Shown here one piece after another: positions 35,035 to 43,529 of a DNA stretch of 64,000 bases (within the stretch, counting starts at the first letter, position 1; each line of letters starts with the position of its first letter). Position numbers and translations under genes: made by a program. The notes beneath the pieces are model-generated. The model saw only the letters and a program-made list of their open reading frames with translations. It did not search any database and was not told the DNA's origin. Source of the DNA: Halarcobacter anaerophilus. Its GTDB lineage: Bacteria > Campylobacterota > Campylobacteria > Campylobacterales > Arcobacteraceae. Location: NCBI RefSeq assembly GCF_006459125.1, contig NZ_CP041070.1:1302001-1366000 (forward strand). The letters are read 5' to 3'.

Positions 35035-35490
35035 CTATTTTTGTTCTTCAAAAACCTCTTTTGCTGCAAACAAACCGTTTAAAGCAGATGGAAAACCGCT
35101 ATAAACTGACATTTGCATTATGATTTCTATAATCTCTTTTTGGGTCAATCCTACATTTAATGCTGCTTGAATATGCACTTTTAATTGAGGTTTTGCATTT
35201 CCCATAGCTGTAAGTGCTGCTATTGTAGCTATTTCCCTTGATTTTAGGTCAAGCTCTTTTCTTGTATATATATCCGCAAACGGGAATTCTATAAGCAAAT
35301 CTGCAAACTGGGGTGCTATATCTTTTAGTGAACTTATTACATTTTCACCTGCACTGCCGTCTATCTCTTTTAATTTTTCCCAACCTATTTTAAATCTTTC
35401 TGATTTCATTTCCAATCCTTTTGTTGAATCTGCCATAAGCGATACGGTTTGTAAAATAACCAAAATACAAAGAACTACAATCTTTTTCAT
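35035..35490 (-). CDS. Exported carboxymuconolactone decarboxylase-family protein
   Basis: A signal peptide (KKIVVLCILVILQTVSLMAD) precedes a CMD/AhpD-fold domain with ADIYTRKELDLKSREIATIAALTAMGNAKPQLKVHIQAALNVGLTQKEIIEIIMQMSVYSGFP. The CxxC of AhpD is absent, so the call is gamma-CMD-like rather than peroxide-reducing. The frame is open to 35529, but the ATG at 35490 has AAAGGG upstream and exposes the signal peptide. The gene is convergent with unknown copy 1. Its substrate is unknown. Confidence 0.83.
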   Translation of the reverse strand: MKKIVVLCILVILQTVSLMADSTKGLEMKSERFKIGWEKLKEIDGSAGENVISSLKDIAPQFADLLIEFPFADIYTRKELDLKSREIATIAALTAMGNAKPQLKVHIQAALNVGLTQKEIIEIIMQMSVYSGFPSALNGLFAAKEVFEEQK

Positions 35491-35577
35491 ATTTACCCTT
35501 TCTATTTTTGATATAAAAAATAGTAACAAAAAGGATAAATTTTTATGATGTAAGATTCAAATAAAAAATTATAAAAA

Positions 35578-36471
35578 TCAAATAATTACTGATTTTCTAT
35601 ATTTCAAAGGAGTTGTATTTTCTCTTTTTTTAAAGAAGTTTATAAAATAAGAAGGCTCTTCAAATCCTAAACAAAAAGAGATATCCGAGATATTATAAGT
35701 TGTGTGTTTGAGCAAAATCTTTGCTTCTTGCAAAACTCTTTGGGCTATAAGTTCGGAGGTTGTCTTATTCGTATTCTCTTTTAGAACTTTGTTTAAATGA
35801 TTTGTATGAATATTTAACTGTTTTGCAAAATCTGCGGCACTTTTTAGCTCAAGTCTTTGATAAATAGATTCAATAGGAAATTGCCTTTGTAGAAGTTCAT
35901 TAAAGAGTAAATATATTTTTGATTTCTTCTCTTCTTTTTCTAAATTTACTATTGAAGCAGGTTGGATTTTCATGGCATAATGTATAAGTTCAAAAACCAA
36001 GTTTTTTAAAACATCTTCTTTGTAAATATAGTCAGACTTTATCTCTTCAAGCATTTTAAGATAGATTTTTTCTACTTCGTTAAGTGCAAAATCATCTAAG
36101 ATAAACACTTTGTTTTGATTTGTCTGAAATACGGGATAATCTCTTATTTGTCCAAATTTACTAAAAAAAGATTCTGTAAAAATACAAAAATATCCGCCTT
36201 GGTTTTCATCTATAGGCTCCCAACTATAAGGAACTAAAGGATCTGAAAACATTAAAGCATAATTATCACTTTGCACAGTTTTATCTGCATAATTAATTTT
36301 GATTTTCCCTTTTAATAAAGTGATTTTAAAATAATCCCTTTTATTGTAAGTTATTTGTGAAGTCGTAGCTTTGGCTCTTTTAAAAACATTAAAATGACCA
36401 AGAGAGTTTTTAGGGATAAAATCTAATTTGTTTCTTTGATAAAACTGCTCAATATTTTCATAAACTTTCAT
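35578..36471 (-). CDS. AraC-family regulator with N-terminal cupin domain
   Basis: The N-terminal ~150 residues look like an AraC-type cupin sensor (YFKITLLKGKIKINYADKTV, ALMFSDPLVPYSWEPI). The C-terminal ~100 hold the two HTH units (SAADFAKQLNIHTNHLNKVLKENTNKTTSELI and YNISDISFCLGFEEPSYFINFFKKRENTTPLKYRK). The frame continues upstream to 36534, but the ATG at 36471 begins the conserved part. It lies 87 nt from the CMD-like gene on the same strand, so that gene is a plausible target, as in YafC/AraC-CMD pairs. Confidence 0.85.
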   Translation of the reverse strand: MKVYENIEQFYQRNKLDFIPKNSLGHFNVFKRAKATTSQITYNKRDYFKITLLKGKIKINYADKTVQSDNYALMFSDPLVPYSWEPIDENQGGYFCIFTESFFSKFGQIRDYPVFQTNQNKVFILDDFALNEVEKIYLKMLEEIKSDYIYKEDVLKNLVFELIHYAMKIQPASIVNLEKEEKKSKIYLLFNELLQRQFPIESIYQRLELKSAADFAKQLNIHTNHLNKVLKENTNKTTSELIAQRVLQEAKILLKHTTYNISDISFCLGFEEPSYFINFFKKRENTTPLKYRKSVII

Positions 36472-36566
36472 AAAATAGATGATACAAAAAATAAAGTAAA
36501 AGTTTTGATAAAAAGTTTTTGGATATGATGTCAAGATTAGTTTAATAAAAAGTTATAAATAAAAAT

Positions 36567-37679
36567 ATGAAACAAAACATAAAAAAAGTTATTGAAGTAG
36601 GAATAAATCAAGAGACGGATTCTTGGTTGGCGGGGAAAATAAAACTTGTAAATATAATCTCTTTAGCAAATTTTATTTTTATATTATGGATGATTTTATT
36701 TGATCTTTTTATAAATAAAAATCACTATTTGTCTATTGTTCTTTTAGGAATCAGTTTTATTATGTTGATTCCTTATTATTTAAATTACAAAAAAAGATAT
36801 ATAGCTTCAAGGCTTGTTTTTCTTAGTTTTGCTTATTTTTGTATCTGCTTTTTGGCTGTAATTTTTGGAAAAGAGTTTTATTTTCAATACTATTTGGTTC
36901 CAGGAGTTGGTATGTCTTTAATCTTTTTTAGGGATGAAATAGGAAATAAAAAATGGCTTTTTACTTTAGCAGGAGTTCCTTTATGGGCTCTTTTAGAGTT
37001 TTGGTTTGCAAATTATCCTGCTTTTATCATACTTGATGGAAAATATGTTAGTGCAATCTCATATTTTAGCAGTTTTCTTATTTTCGTAACGGCAATACTT
37101 ATGTTTGGAACTTTTACCCATGAAAGCGATAATCAGTTAAAAAATATCTCTAAAATGAATAAAAAATTTAAACAATTAGCAAATATTGATCCTCTGACAA
37201 ATCTTTATAATCGCCGTTTTGTAGATCAACAGTTGAATTATTTGTTTGATTTAGCCAAAAATCAAAACGGTTTCTTGGGATTTGTAATTTTTGATATAGA
37301 TTTTTTTAAAAAAGTAAATGATACATACGGGCATGATGCAGGAGACAAAGTTTTACAAATGATTGCCAAATTGGCAGATGAAAACTTTAGAGAAACTGAT
37401 TTGGTAGGAAGAATAGGCGGTGAAGAGTTTTGTATTGTTTTTACAAATACAAATAAAGAAAATGTTTTAAAAATAGTAGAACGATTTCGTAAAGAGATTG
37501 AAGAACAAGTTGTACAATATGAAGAAAAAGATATAAAAGTTACTTCAAGTTTCGGTATCAGTTATTTTTCAAATAATCTAAACAGCTGTGAAGAGTTATT
37601 CAAAAATGCCGATACAGCTTTATATGAAGCAAAAAGAAGTGGAAGAAATCGTATTTATGAGTATAAAAAGGATTTATAA
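36567..37679 (+). CDS. Diguanylate cyclase with membrane sensor
   Basis: About six membrane helices (residues 25-190) are followed by a GGDEF domain with DPLTNLYNRRFVDQQL, DIDFFKKVNDTYGHDAGD and the active-site loop GGEEF at 284-288. RETD lies exactly five residues earlier (275-278), the RxxD inhibitory site for product feedback. GGEEF is a common active variant, so it should make cyclic di-GMP. The following small gene overlaps its stop by 1 nt. Confidence 0.92.
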   Translation: MKQNIKKVIEVGINQETDSWLAGKIKLVNIISLANFIFILWMILFDLFINKNHYLSIVLLGISFIMLIPYYLNYKKRYIASRLVFLSFAYFCICFLAVIFGKEFYFQYYLVPGVGMSLIFFRDEIGNKKWLFTLAGVPLWALLEFWFANYPAFIILDGKYVSAISYFSSFLIFVTAILMFGTFTHESDNQLKNISKMNKKFKQLANIDPLTNLYNRRFVDQQLNYLFDLAKNQNGFLGFVIFDIDFFKKVNDTYGHDAGDKVLQMIAKLADENFRETDLVGRIGGEEFCIVFTNTNKENVLKIVERFRKEIEEQVVQYEEKDIKVTSSFGISYFSNNLNSCEELFKNADTALYEAKRSGRNRIYEYKKDL

Positions 37680-37921
37680 TGATTGATTTTTTTAATTTTA
37701 ATACCATAATAACACCTTATATAATAAGTTTTGTTTATATATTCGGTGCAGTTGCCGTACCTTTTATAGTTTATTATTTTTTCAAAAAGTATAAATTTGA
37801 AATAAATAATGCAAAATTCAGGTTATATATTTTTATCATTTTTATTTTTTTAGAACTGTTTTGGCGGATATTTTGTGAATTTTTTATGGTCTATTTTAAA
37901 ATATATTTGGCTTTGAGTTAA
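37679..37921 (+). CDS. Small DUF4282-like membrane protein
   Basis: This 80-residue protein has two hydrophobic helices (about 10-33 and 48-75). The pattern FFNFNTIITPYIISFVYIFG ... FLELFWRIFCEFFMVYFKIY resembles DUF4282 (FRSFITP-KIIK-LY ... LLWRI-CE-LIV-F-I). The function is unknown. The ATG overlaps the stop of the diguanylate cyclase gene (TAATG), so the two are translationally coupled. Confidence 0.7.
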   Translation: MIDFFNFNTIITPYIISFVYIFGAVAVPFIVYYFFKKYKFEINNAKFRLYIFIIFIFLELFWRIFCEFFMVYFKIYLALS

Positions 37922-37945
37922 AATATAAAATCAGGTTTATTTGGG

Positions 37946-39328
37946 CTAATCAACTTCTTTCTTTTTCACTTTTTGCCAAACTTTCTCAAAAATTTCAACG
38001 GCTTTTTTTATATCATTTTCTTTAAAGCCTCCAAAGCCCATACTAAGTGTTTGTCTATTATTGCCTAAATCTCTTGTGTATATTTTTATTTGATTTTCAA
38101 TTGCTTTTTCTTTTAATTTTTCAAAATCTATATTTATCAGAGGTTCAATTAGAAGATTTAAGCCGCTTCCTTCTCTTAATATTTTTATCTCTTTTCCTAT
38201 TTTTGAGTTTAAAGCCTCTTTTAAAATATCATGCTTTTTCTTATTTTGAGTTCTTACTTTTCTTAGGTGTCTATCCCAAAAACCCTCTTTTATAAATAGA
38301 GCCAAAGTTTTTTGAATATCAATAGGTACAGTTGAGAAAGAGTAATCAAACTCTTTTTTATACATTTCTAAAATTTTAGGAGGCAAAACCAAATAAGCAA
38401 CACGTAAAGAAGGAGAAAAAGATTTTGAAAAAGTTCCCGTATATATTACTTGTTTGTTATTGTTTATTCCCTGCATTGCAGGTATTGGGCGATTGTTATA
38501 GCTTAGCTCACTGTCATAATCATCTTCAATAATATAGCAGTTGTTCTTTTTTGCCCAATTTATTATCTCAATTCTTTTTGCAATAGGTGTCGTAACTCCG
38601 AAATTGTATTGATGTGAAGGTGTAATATAAAGCAGATTTGCTTTTGAATTTTTTAAAGTTTTTAAATCAATTCCATGAATTCCTACGGGAATCTCTTCTA
38701 GTTCAAAGCAATTTTGTTCAAAAATTTTTTTTGCGACTCTGTAACTTGGAGTTTCAAAAGCAATTTTTGTGATACTTTTTTTTAAAAGGGCTAAAATTAT
38801 ATGCATAGAATCTGCAAAACCACTTGTAATAACTATATTTTCAAAACTGCATTTTACTGCTCGGGAGTTTTGCAGGTATTTTGCAATTTGCGTTCTAAGT
38901 TCAATATCTCCTTGACTGTTATAATAAATTCCAAGATTTAAATCACTTTTTAAAACTTTACTATAGAGTCTCAGCCAAGTTTTTTTAGGAAAAATATCCT
39001 CACTTAGGCAAGCTGGATAAAAATCATATTTTATATTTTTCTCAGCAGCTTTTTTATGAATAGTTATCTCTTCAAATTTATCAAAATTTTCATACAGATT
39101 TTCACTTACAAAATATCCTTTTTGAGGATGACTCTCTATATAACCTTCTGCATAAAGTTGATTATAAGCACTTTGAATCGTATTTTTGCTTATTTTGTAT
39201 TCAGTAGCCATTTTTCTGATTGAGGGAAGTTTTTCTCCCGCTTTTAGATTGTTTTTTATATCCTCTTTTATCTGTTCATATAGTTGAACATAGATTGGTT
39301 TTTCCAAACTTGAGTTAACTTCATACAT
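37946..39328 (-). CDS. MocR-family PLP-dependent regulator, copy 1
   Basis: The N-terminal GntR winged helix (PIYVQLYEQIKEDIKNN ... KLPSIRKMATEYKISKNTIQSAYNQLYAEGYI) joins a fold-type-I aminotransferase domain. The PLP lysine is in YTGTFSKSFSPSLR, and EDDYDSELSYNNRPIPAMQG is the other signature. MocR proteins sense pyridoxal phosphate or amino-compound ligands. A 5' extension to 39376 is in frame, but AGGGACAG before the ATG at 39328 favours 460 residues. It diverges from a flavin-reductase-like operon, and the gap holds an operator-like site that is also found at MocR copy 2. Confidence 0.9.
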   Translation of the reverse strand: MYEVNSSLEKPIYVQLYEQIKEDIKNNLKAGEKLPSIRKMATEYKISKNTIQSAYNQLYAEGYIESHPQKGYFVSENLYENFDKFEEITIHKKAAEKNIKYDFYPACLSEDIFPKKTWLRLYSKVLKSDLNLGIYYNSQGDIELRTQIAKYLQNSRAVKCSFENIVITSGFADSMHIILALLKKSITKIAFETPSYRVAKKIFEQNCFELEEIPVGIHGIDLKTLKNSKANLLYITPSHQYNFGVTTPIAKRIEIINWAKKNNCYIIEDDYDSELSYNNRPIPAMQGINNNKQVIYTGTFSKSFSPSLRVAYLVLPPKILEMYKKEFDYSFSTVPIDIQKTLALFIKEGFWDRHLRKVRTQNKKKHDILKEALNSKIGKEIKILREGSGLNLLIEPLINIDFEKLKEKAIENQIKIYTRDLGNNRQTLSMGFGGFKENDIKKAVEIFEKVWQKVKKKEVD

Positions 39329-39354
39329 ATCTGTCCCTATAAAAATTTTATAAT

Positions 39355-39380
39355 TTGTATCTTGTCTTAAGTACAATTAA
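39355..39380. promoter_or_regulatory. Candidate MocR operator, site 1
   Basis: TTGTATCTTGTCTTAAGTAC and the next six bases match the site at 52230-52255 at 21 of 26 positions. It reads as 7-bp units TTGTATC, TTGTCTT, AAGTACA, and TTGTA/TACAA form an inverted pair. It lies between MocR copy 1 and the divergent operon, where an autoregulator would bind. Confidence 0.6.
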
Positions 39381-39440
39381 GAAGTATACTACCATAACTT
39401 TTTAAAAATAGAGAGTTTATTAAAGACTAAAGGAGAAGCT

Positions 39441-40049
39441 TTGAAATCACAAGTTGAAATAAAAGATAAAAAAATGATTGATGAGATTTTAAACAGTGTT
39501 GAGTATGGAACACTTGCTTTGTGTTCTGATAATAAGCCTTATAGTGTTCCTGTTAATTTTGTTTATAATGAGAATATAATATATTTTCATGGAGCAAAAA
39601 AAGGTAAAACCAAAGATTATATAAAAGAGAACAATCTTGCTTCTCTTAGTGTAGTTGAACCATATTCTGTAATTCAGTCTTATTTCAGTTCTGAAAGTGG
39701 ATTGGCTTGTCCTGCAACTTATTTTTATAAATCAGTTAGCTGTGACGGTAAAATTGAGTTTGTATTAGATTATGAGGAAAAAGTAAAAGCTTTACAGCTC
39801 TTAATGCAAAAATTACAACCCGAAGGTAAATATTTGCCTTTGGATAATGAAGTTTATCAAAAACATATTAATGTAACCGAAGTTTTTAAATTAAATATAG
39901 ATGAATTAAAAGGAAAGTTAAAACTTGGACAACATCTTCCTAAAGAGAGATTCGATATGATTATAGAGTATTTAAATAACAGAGGTTATGAAATAGATAA
40001 AAAAACTATTGAACAAATGCAAGCTAATAAAGTAGAGGAAAATATATGA
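39441..40049 (+). CDS. Pyridoxamine 5'-phosphate oxidase-like FMN split-barrel protein
   Basis: The 202-residue protein has the NimA/PNPOx-like start EILNSVEYGTLALCSDNKPYSVPVNFVYNENIIYFHGAKKGK, an FMN-binding split barrel. Relatives reduce nitro groups, bind flavin or heme, or oxidise pyridoxamine phosphate. It is the first gene of a three-gene operon divergent from MocR copy 1, and AAAGGAGAAG precedes the start. A vitamin B6-responsive regulator next to a PNPOx fold is a common pairing. The actual substrate is unknown. Confidence 0.82.
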   Translation: MKSQVEIKDKKMIDEILNSVEYGTLALCSDNKPYSVPVNFVYNENIIYFHGAKKGKTKDYIKENNLASLSVVEPYSVIQSYFSSESGLACPATYFYKSVSCDGKIEFVLDYEEKVKALQLLMQKLQPEGKYLPLDNEVYQKHINVTEVFKLNIDELKGKLKLGQHLPKERFDMIIEYLNNRGYEIDKKTIEQMQANKVEENI

Positions 40050-40357
40050 TTTCGGATACGCCAAAGCCGCCATATTATGCCGTAATCTTTACTTCAGTTA
40101 GAACTTTAGGAGATAATGGATATTCTAAAATGGCTGATAAAATGCTTGAATTAGCCTCTAAACAAGAGGGATTTTTAGGTGCAGAATCAGCAAGAGAAGA
40201 GATAGGTATAACAGTATCTTATTGGAAAGATTTGGAGAGCATAAAAAAATGGAAAAAAAATACTGCTCATCTTGAAGCCCAGAAAAAAGGCCAAGAACTT
40301 TGGTATAAAAGTTATAAAACAAGAATTTCAAAAGTTGAAAGAGATTACAGTTTTTAA
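40046..40357 (+). CDS. Antibiotic biosynthesis monooxygenase (ABM)-type protein
   Basis: This 103-residue ferredoxin-fold protein has YAVIFTSVRTLGDNGYSKMADKMLELASKQEGFLGAESAREEIGITVSYWKDLESIKKWKKN, the ABM/YqjZ pattern. Such small dimers act as monooxygenases or heme-degrading enzymes, or have unknown roles. Its ATGA overlap with the preceding gene indicates coupling. The substrate is unknown. Confidence 0.83.
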   Translation: MISDTPKPPYYAVIFTSVRTLGDNGYSKMADKMLELASKQEGFLGAESAREEIGITVSYWKDLESIKKWKKNTAHLEAQKKGQELWYKSYKTRISKVERDYSF

Positions 40358-40373
40358 TTAAAAAAGATAAAAG

Positions 40374-41009
40374 ATGGATAAATCAAAAATAGAAAAACTA
40401 AAAGATTTGGAAGCGGAGTTTTTAGAACACTATCCAAAAGGTTTTGAAAATGAAGAGATAAAAGCTATTGTAAAAAAGTTTAAATCAGAAAAACTTAGTG
40501 AAGAGGTAAAAAAACTCTTTACTAAAGAAAACTTTTCACAGCCTGAAATAGTTTGCAGCAATTTTGTTAAAATTATCTCAAAATCTCCTTTAGTCTCACT
40601 TTTTGAAAAACCCAAATTAAGAGATGCTATAAATTCTATGGGAATCTATGAAAAAGATATGTTTTCTATTGCTTTATATGATCTTTTATATGAAAATCAA
40701 AAAGAAGCAATAGAAAGTTCAGTTGAAATTTTACTTGAGTATAAATTGGCAAAATGGACTATCATAACACTTATTCCATATTATTTAAATAGAAACGAAG
40801 AGTATTTCATAAAACCTACAACCACAAAAAATATTCTAAAATATTTTGAAGTAGAAAATTTAAAATATAAACCTATTCCAAGTTATGAGTTTTATAAAGA
40901 GTATAAAAAGTTTTTAAACTCTTTAAAATTAAAAGCAGATAAATCTTTAACTGTCGATAATGCAGGATTTACGGGTTTTTTAAGAATGAGTTTAAAAGAA
41001 GAAAATTAA
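40374..41009 (+). CDS. Conserved protein of unknown function, copy 2
   Basis: The 211-residue paralog of the protein at 34295. It shares KLKDLEAEFL, HYPKGFE, SLFEKPKLRDAI, YEKDM, YKLAKWTI, EYFIKPTTTKNILKYFE and AGFTGFL. It begins 16 nt after the ABM gene and so belongs to the MocR-controlled operon. The last six residues (SLKEEN) are encoded in a palindrome shared with the convergent Crp-like gene. The function is unknown. Confidence 0.8.
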   Translation: MDKSKIEKLKDLEAEFLEHYPKGFENEEIKAIVKKFKSEKLSEEVKKLFTKENFSQPEIVCSNFVKIISKSPLVSLFEKPKLRDAINSMGIYEKDMFSIALYDLLYENQKEAIESSVEILLEYKLAKWTIITLIPYYLNRNEEYFIKPTTTKNILKYFEVENLKYKPIPSYEFYKEYKKFLNSLKLKADKSLTVDNAGFTGFLRMSLKEEN

Positions 41010-41025
41010 TTCTCTTCTTTTAAAG
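40989..41025. terminator. Palindrome spanning two convergent stop codons (unknown copy 2 / Crp-like)
   Basis: The sequence around the overlapping TTAATTAA stops is nearly self-complementary (AGTTTAAAAGAAGAAAATT against its right arm, with one mismatch). Both proteins therefore end in SLKEEN. It can form a hairpin with a T-rich arm in either direction and probably terminates both transcripts. Confidence 0.6.
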
Positions 41026-41611
41026 ACTTTCTAATACGGCTTAAATGTGTAGGAGAAATTCCTAAATAAGAGGCAATATGATATTGAGGAAGTCTTGAAA
41101 TAATATGTCCAAACTCCTCTTTAAATCTTTTATATCTCTGTTTTGCATCTTCTAGAACTAAAGAGTAACCGCTCTCATCTTTTTGAAGTATCCAGTGTTT
41201 TTCCAAATATAAAATATGATACATTTTCAAATCATCATATTTTTCCAAAAGTTCTCTGTATTTGTCATGTTGTATATCTACAACTATTGAATCTTCTATT
41301 GCTTGAACAATAGAACTTAAAGGTTTGTTATTTAACATTGCAACCATAGGTCCGTAAATTCTGGTTTCCCAAAAAAAGTTTTTTGTATACTCTTCACCTT
41401 TTTCATTAAAAGAAAAAGTTCTAAAAAGCCCTTTGTATACAAAGCTTATTGCATTTACCTTATCATAAACATCAAAAGCATATTCATTTTTTTTCAATTC
41501 TCTTACGGTGCATATATTTTTAAATTCATTCCAAGTATTATCGGAAATAGGGTAGTAAGAGTCTAATGTTTTTTTAAGTAAATTAAATATTTGTTCTAAA
41601 TTTGTATTCAT
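41006..41611 (-). CDS. Crp/Fnr-family transcriptional regulator
   Basis: This 201-residue protein has an N-terminal cyclic-nucleotide-type beta barrel (YAFDVYDKVNAISFVYKGLFRTFSF) and a C-terminal helix-turn-helix (ISRLPQYHIASYLGISPTHLSRIRKSL). It lacks the cysteines of oxygen-sensing Fnr. The family here resembles Crp-like regulators common in Bacteroidota and Campylobacterota whose ligand is unknown. It diverges from the EamA gene across a 111-nt gap. Confidence 0.85.
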   Translation of the reverse strand: MNTNLEQIFNLLKKTLDSYYPISDNTWNEFKNICTVRELKKNEYAFDVYDKVNAISFVYKGLFRTFSFNEKGEEYTKNFFWETRIYGPMVAMLNNKPLSSIVQAIEDSIVVDIQHDKYRELLEKYDDLKMYHILYLEKHWILQKDESGYSLVLEDAKQRYKRFKEEFGHIISRLPQYHIASYLGISPTHLSRIRKSLKEEN

Positions 41612-41722
41612 AAATAATCTTTAACTTTTTTTCAAAGAATATTATAACTTTGTTAAAAAATCAACATAGGTAAATGACAAAAAATAGTTATTGTTATAAT
41701 CTTCGTTAAAAAAAGGATAGAT

Positions 41723-42604
41723 ATGTCAAAAGATTTAAATGCGCATTTATTGATTATAATAGCGACTCTTTTAGTAGGAGGATCCTTTATCGTCTCCCAA
41801 AACTTATCTGGTATAATTGATCCAATCTCTATTACTCTGCTTAGATTTGTAATCGCATCTTTGGTTTTAGCACCCTTGGTTCTTTTTAAAAAAGAGTTTA
41901 GAATAAAGATTATTCCTACATTTAAAAGAGCTATGATAATAAGCTTTTTTTATTCGGTATTTTTTATAGGACTTTTTACCTCTTTAGAGTACACGACTGC
42001 ATTAAACACAGGAACGATTTTTACTCTTGTTCCACTACTTACTGCCTTTTTATCAATAATTGTTTTTAAACAAAAAATACCGTTTAAACAATATCTTGTA
42101 TATTTTATAGGAATATTGGGAACTTGTATTGTAGTATTTAAAGGTAATTTGGAACTTTTTTTATCATTGTCCTTAAATAAAGGAGATATTCTTTTTTTAT
42201 TTTCTATTAGTTCTATGGCTTTATACTCTATTTGTGCAAAATATTTTTATAAAAAAGACGACAAGTTAATTGTTTTGGTTTTTATGACATTAGTAGGAGG
42301 TTGCATTTGGATGTTTTTAGCTTTGGTTTTTCTAAATATACCCTTACAATGGGAAAAAATCGACAGTAAACAGTTTTTATATTTAGGATATTTAAGTATT
42401 GCTGCAACTTTAATTACTTCATATTTATATCAAAAAGGAACGGTAATCTTAGGACCTAAAAAAGTTATGGCATATACATATTTAAATCCGGCATCGATTG
42501 CTCTGCTTTTAGTGCTGTTTGGCAGCAGCATAATAAATCTTTGGATGTCTTTAGGTATTTTGATTTCATCATTTTCGACACTTATATTATTAAAGGGTAA
42601 ATAA
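41723..42604 (+). CDS. EamA/DMT-family transporter
   Basis: The 293-residue protein has ten predicted membrane helices in two EamA repeats (LLRFVIASLVLAPLVLFKK and YTTALNTGTIFTLVPLLTAFL in the first; YLGYLSIAATLITSYLYQKGT and KVMAYTYLNPASIALLLVLFG in the second). These are drug/metabolite exporters. The substrate is unknown. AAAAAGGATAG before the ATG sets the start. Confidence 0.88.
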   Translation: MSKDLNAHLLIIIATLLVGGSFIVSQNLSGIIDPISITLLRFVIASLVLAPLVLFKKEFRIKIIPTFKRAMIISFFYSVFFIGLFTSLEYTTALNTGTIFTLVPLLTAFLSIIVFKQKIPFKQYLVYFIGILGTCIVVFKGNLELFLSLSLNKGDILFLFSISSMALYSICAKYFYKKDDKLIVLVFMTLVGGCIWMFLALVFLNIPLQWEKIDSKQFLYLGYLSIAATLITSYLYQKGTVILGPKKVMAYTYLNPASIALLLVLFGSSIINLWMSLGILISSFSTLILLKGK

Positions 42605-42647
42605 CCAATTTTACAGTAATATATACATATTTCATAAGAGGTAAAAA

Positions 42648-43529
42648 ATGGATATATTATCAAATGAAAAAAATCTAAAAAAAGCATTGACTCAACAACA
42701 AAACGAGATAAATGATTATACTATTTACAAGGCTTTGGCAAAATGTCAAAAAGATAAAGAGAACAAAGAGATTTTTGGAAAAATAGCAAATGAAGAGAAA
42801 GGTCATTATGATTTTTGGTATGGTATCACAAAGCAGCATCTAAATGCACAAAAACTGTTGGTTTGGTGGTATATTTTACTTGTAAGATTATTCGGTACCT
42901 CTTTTGCTTTAAAATCTTTGGAAAAAAGAGAAGCTGGGGCAGAAGAGTTTTATAAAGAGCTTTTTGTAATTTATCCGGAATCAAGAAAAATATATCATCA
43001 AGAGGTTCAGCATGAGTTTGAATTAATAGATATGTTAAATGATAAAAAATTGGTTTATGCAGGAGCTATCGTTTTAGGTATGAATGATGCTTTAGTAGAA
43101 TTAACGGGAACCTTAAGCGGAATTGCTTTTGCTTTTGACAAGAGTTTAGTTGTAGGACTTACAGGGCTTATTATGGGGATTGCTGCTTCTTTGTCTATGG
43201 CTGGTTCTGCTTATCTTGAAGCAAAAGAGAATCCTAGTGAAACTATTAAACCTCTTACATACTCTTTATATACGGGAGTTTCATATATTATTACAACGGC
43301 AATTTTGGTTGCACCTTTTTTTATTTTTGAAACAATGGCTTATTCTTTGATTGTGATGTTTCTTTGTGCCTTTTTGGCGATTTTATCTTATACTTTTTAT
43401 ATAAGTGTTGCAAAAGATTTAAGTTTTTCAAAAAGGGTTATTCAAATGTCGGCAATAACTTTTGGTGTTGCTATAATATCTTTTTTGATTGGATATCTTG
43501 TAAAAACATATTTGGGAATAGAGATTTAA
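42648..43529 (+). CDS. Ferritin-like/VIT1 fusion iron exporter (MbfA type)
   Basis: The N-terminal ~135 residues form a ferritin-like four-helix domain with metal ligands in QQNEINDYTIYKAL, NEEKGHYDFW, EAGAEEFYKEL and HQEVQHEFELID. They are followed by a VIT1/CCC1 membrane domain with five helices, including VLGMNDALVELTGTLSG and MAGSAYLEAK. This matches MbfA, which exports iron and protects against peroxide stress. The total length of 293 residues is normal. AGAGGT precedes the ATG, and the stop overlaps the next gene (TAATG). Confidence 0.87.
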   Translation: MDILSNEKNLKKALTQQQNEINDYTIYKALAKCQKDKENKEIFGKIANEEKGHYDFWYGITKQHLNAQKLLVWWYILLVRLFGTSFALKSLEKREAGAEEFYKELFVIYPESRKIYHQEVQHEFELIDMLNDKKLVYAGAIVLGMNDALVELTGTLSGIAFAFDKSLVVGLTGLIMGIAASLSMAGSAYLEAKENPSETIKPLTYSLYTGVSYIITTAILVAPFFIFETMAYSLIVMFLCAFLAILSYTFYISVAKDLSFSKRVIQMSAITFGVAIISFLIGYLVKTYLGIEI

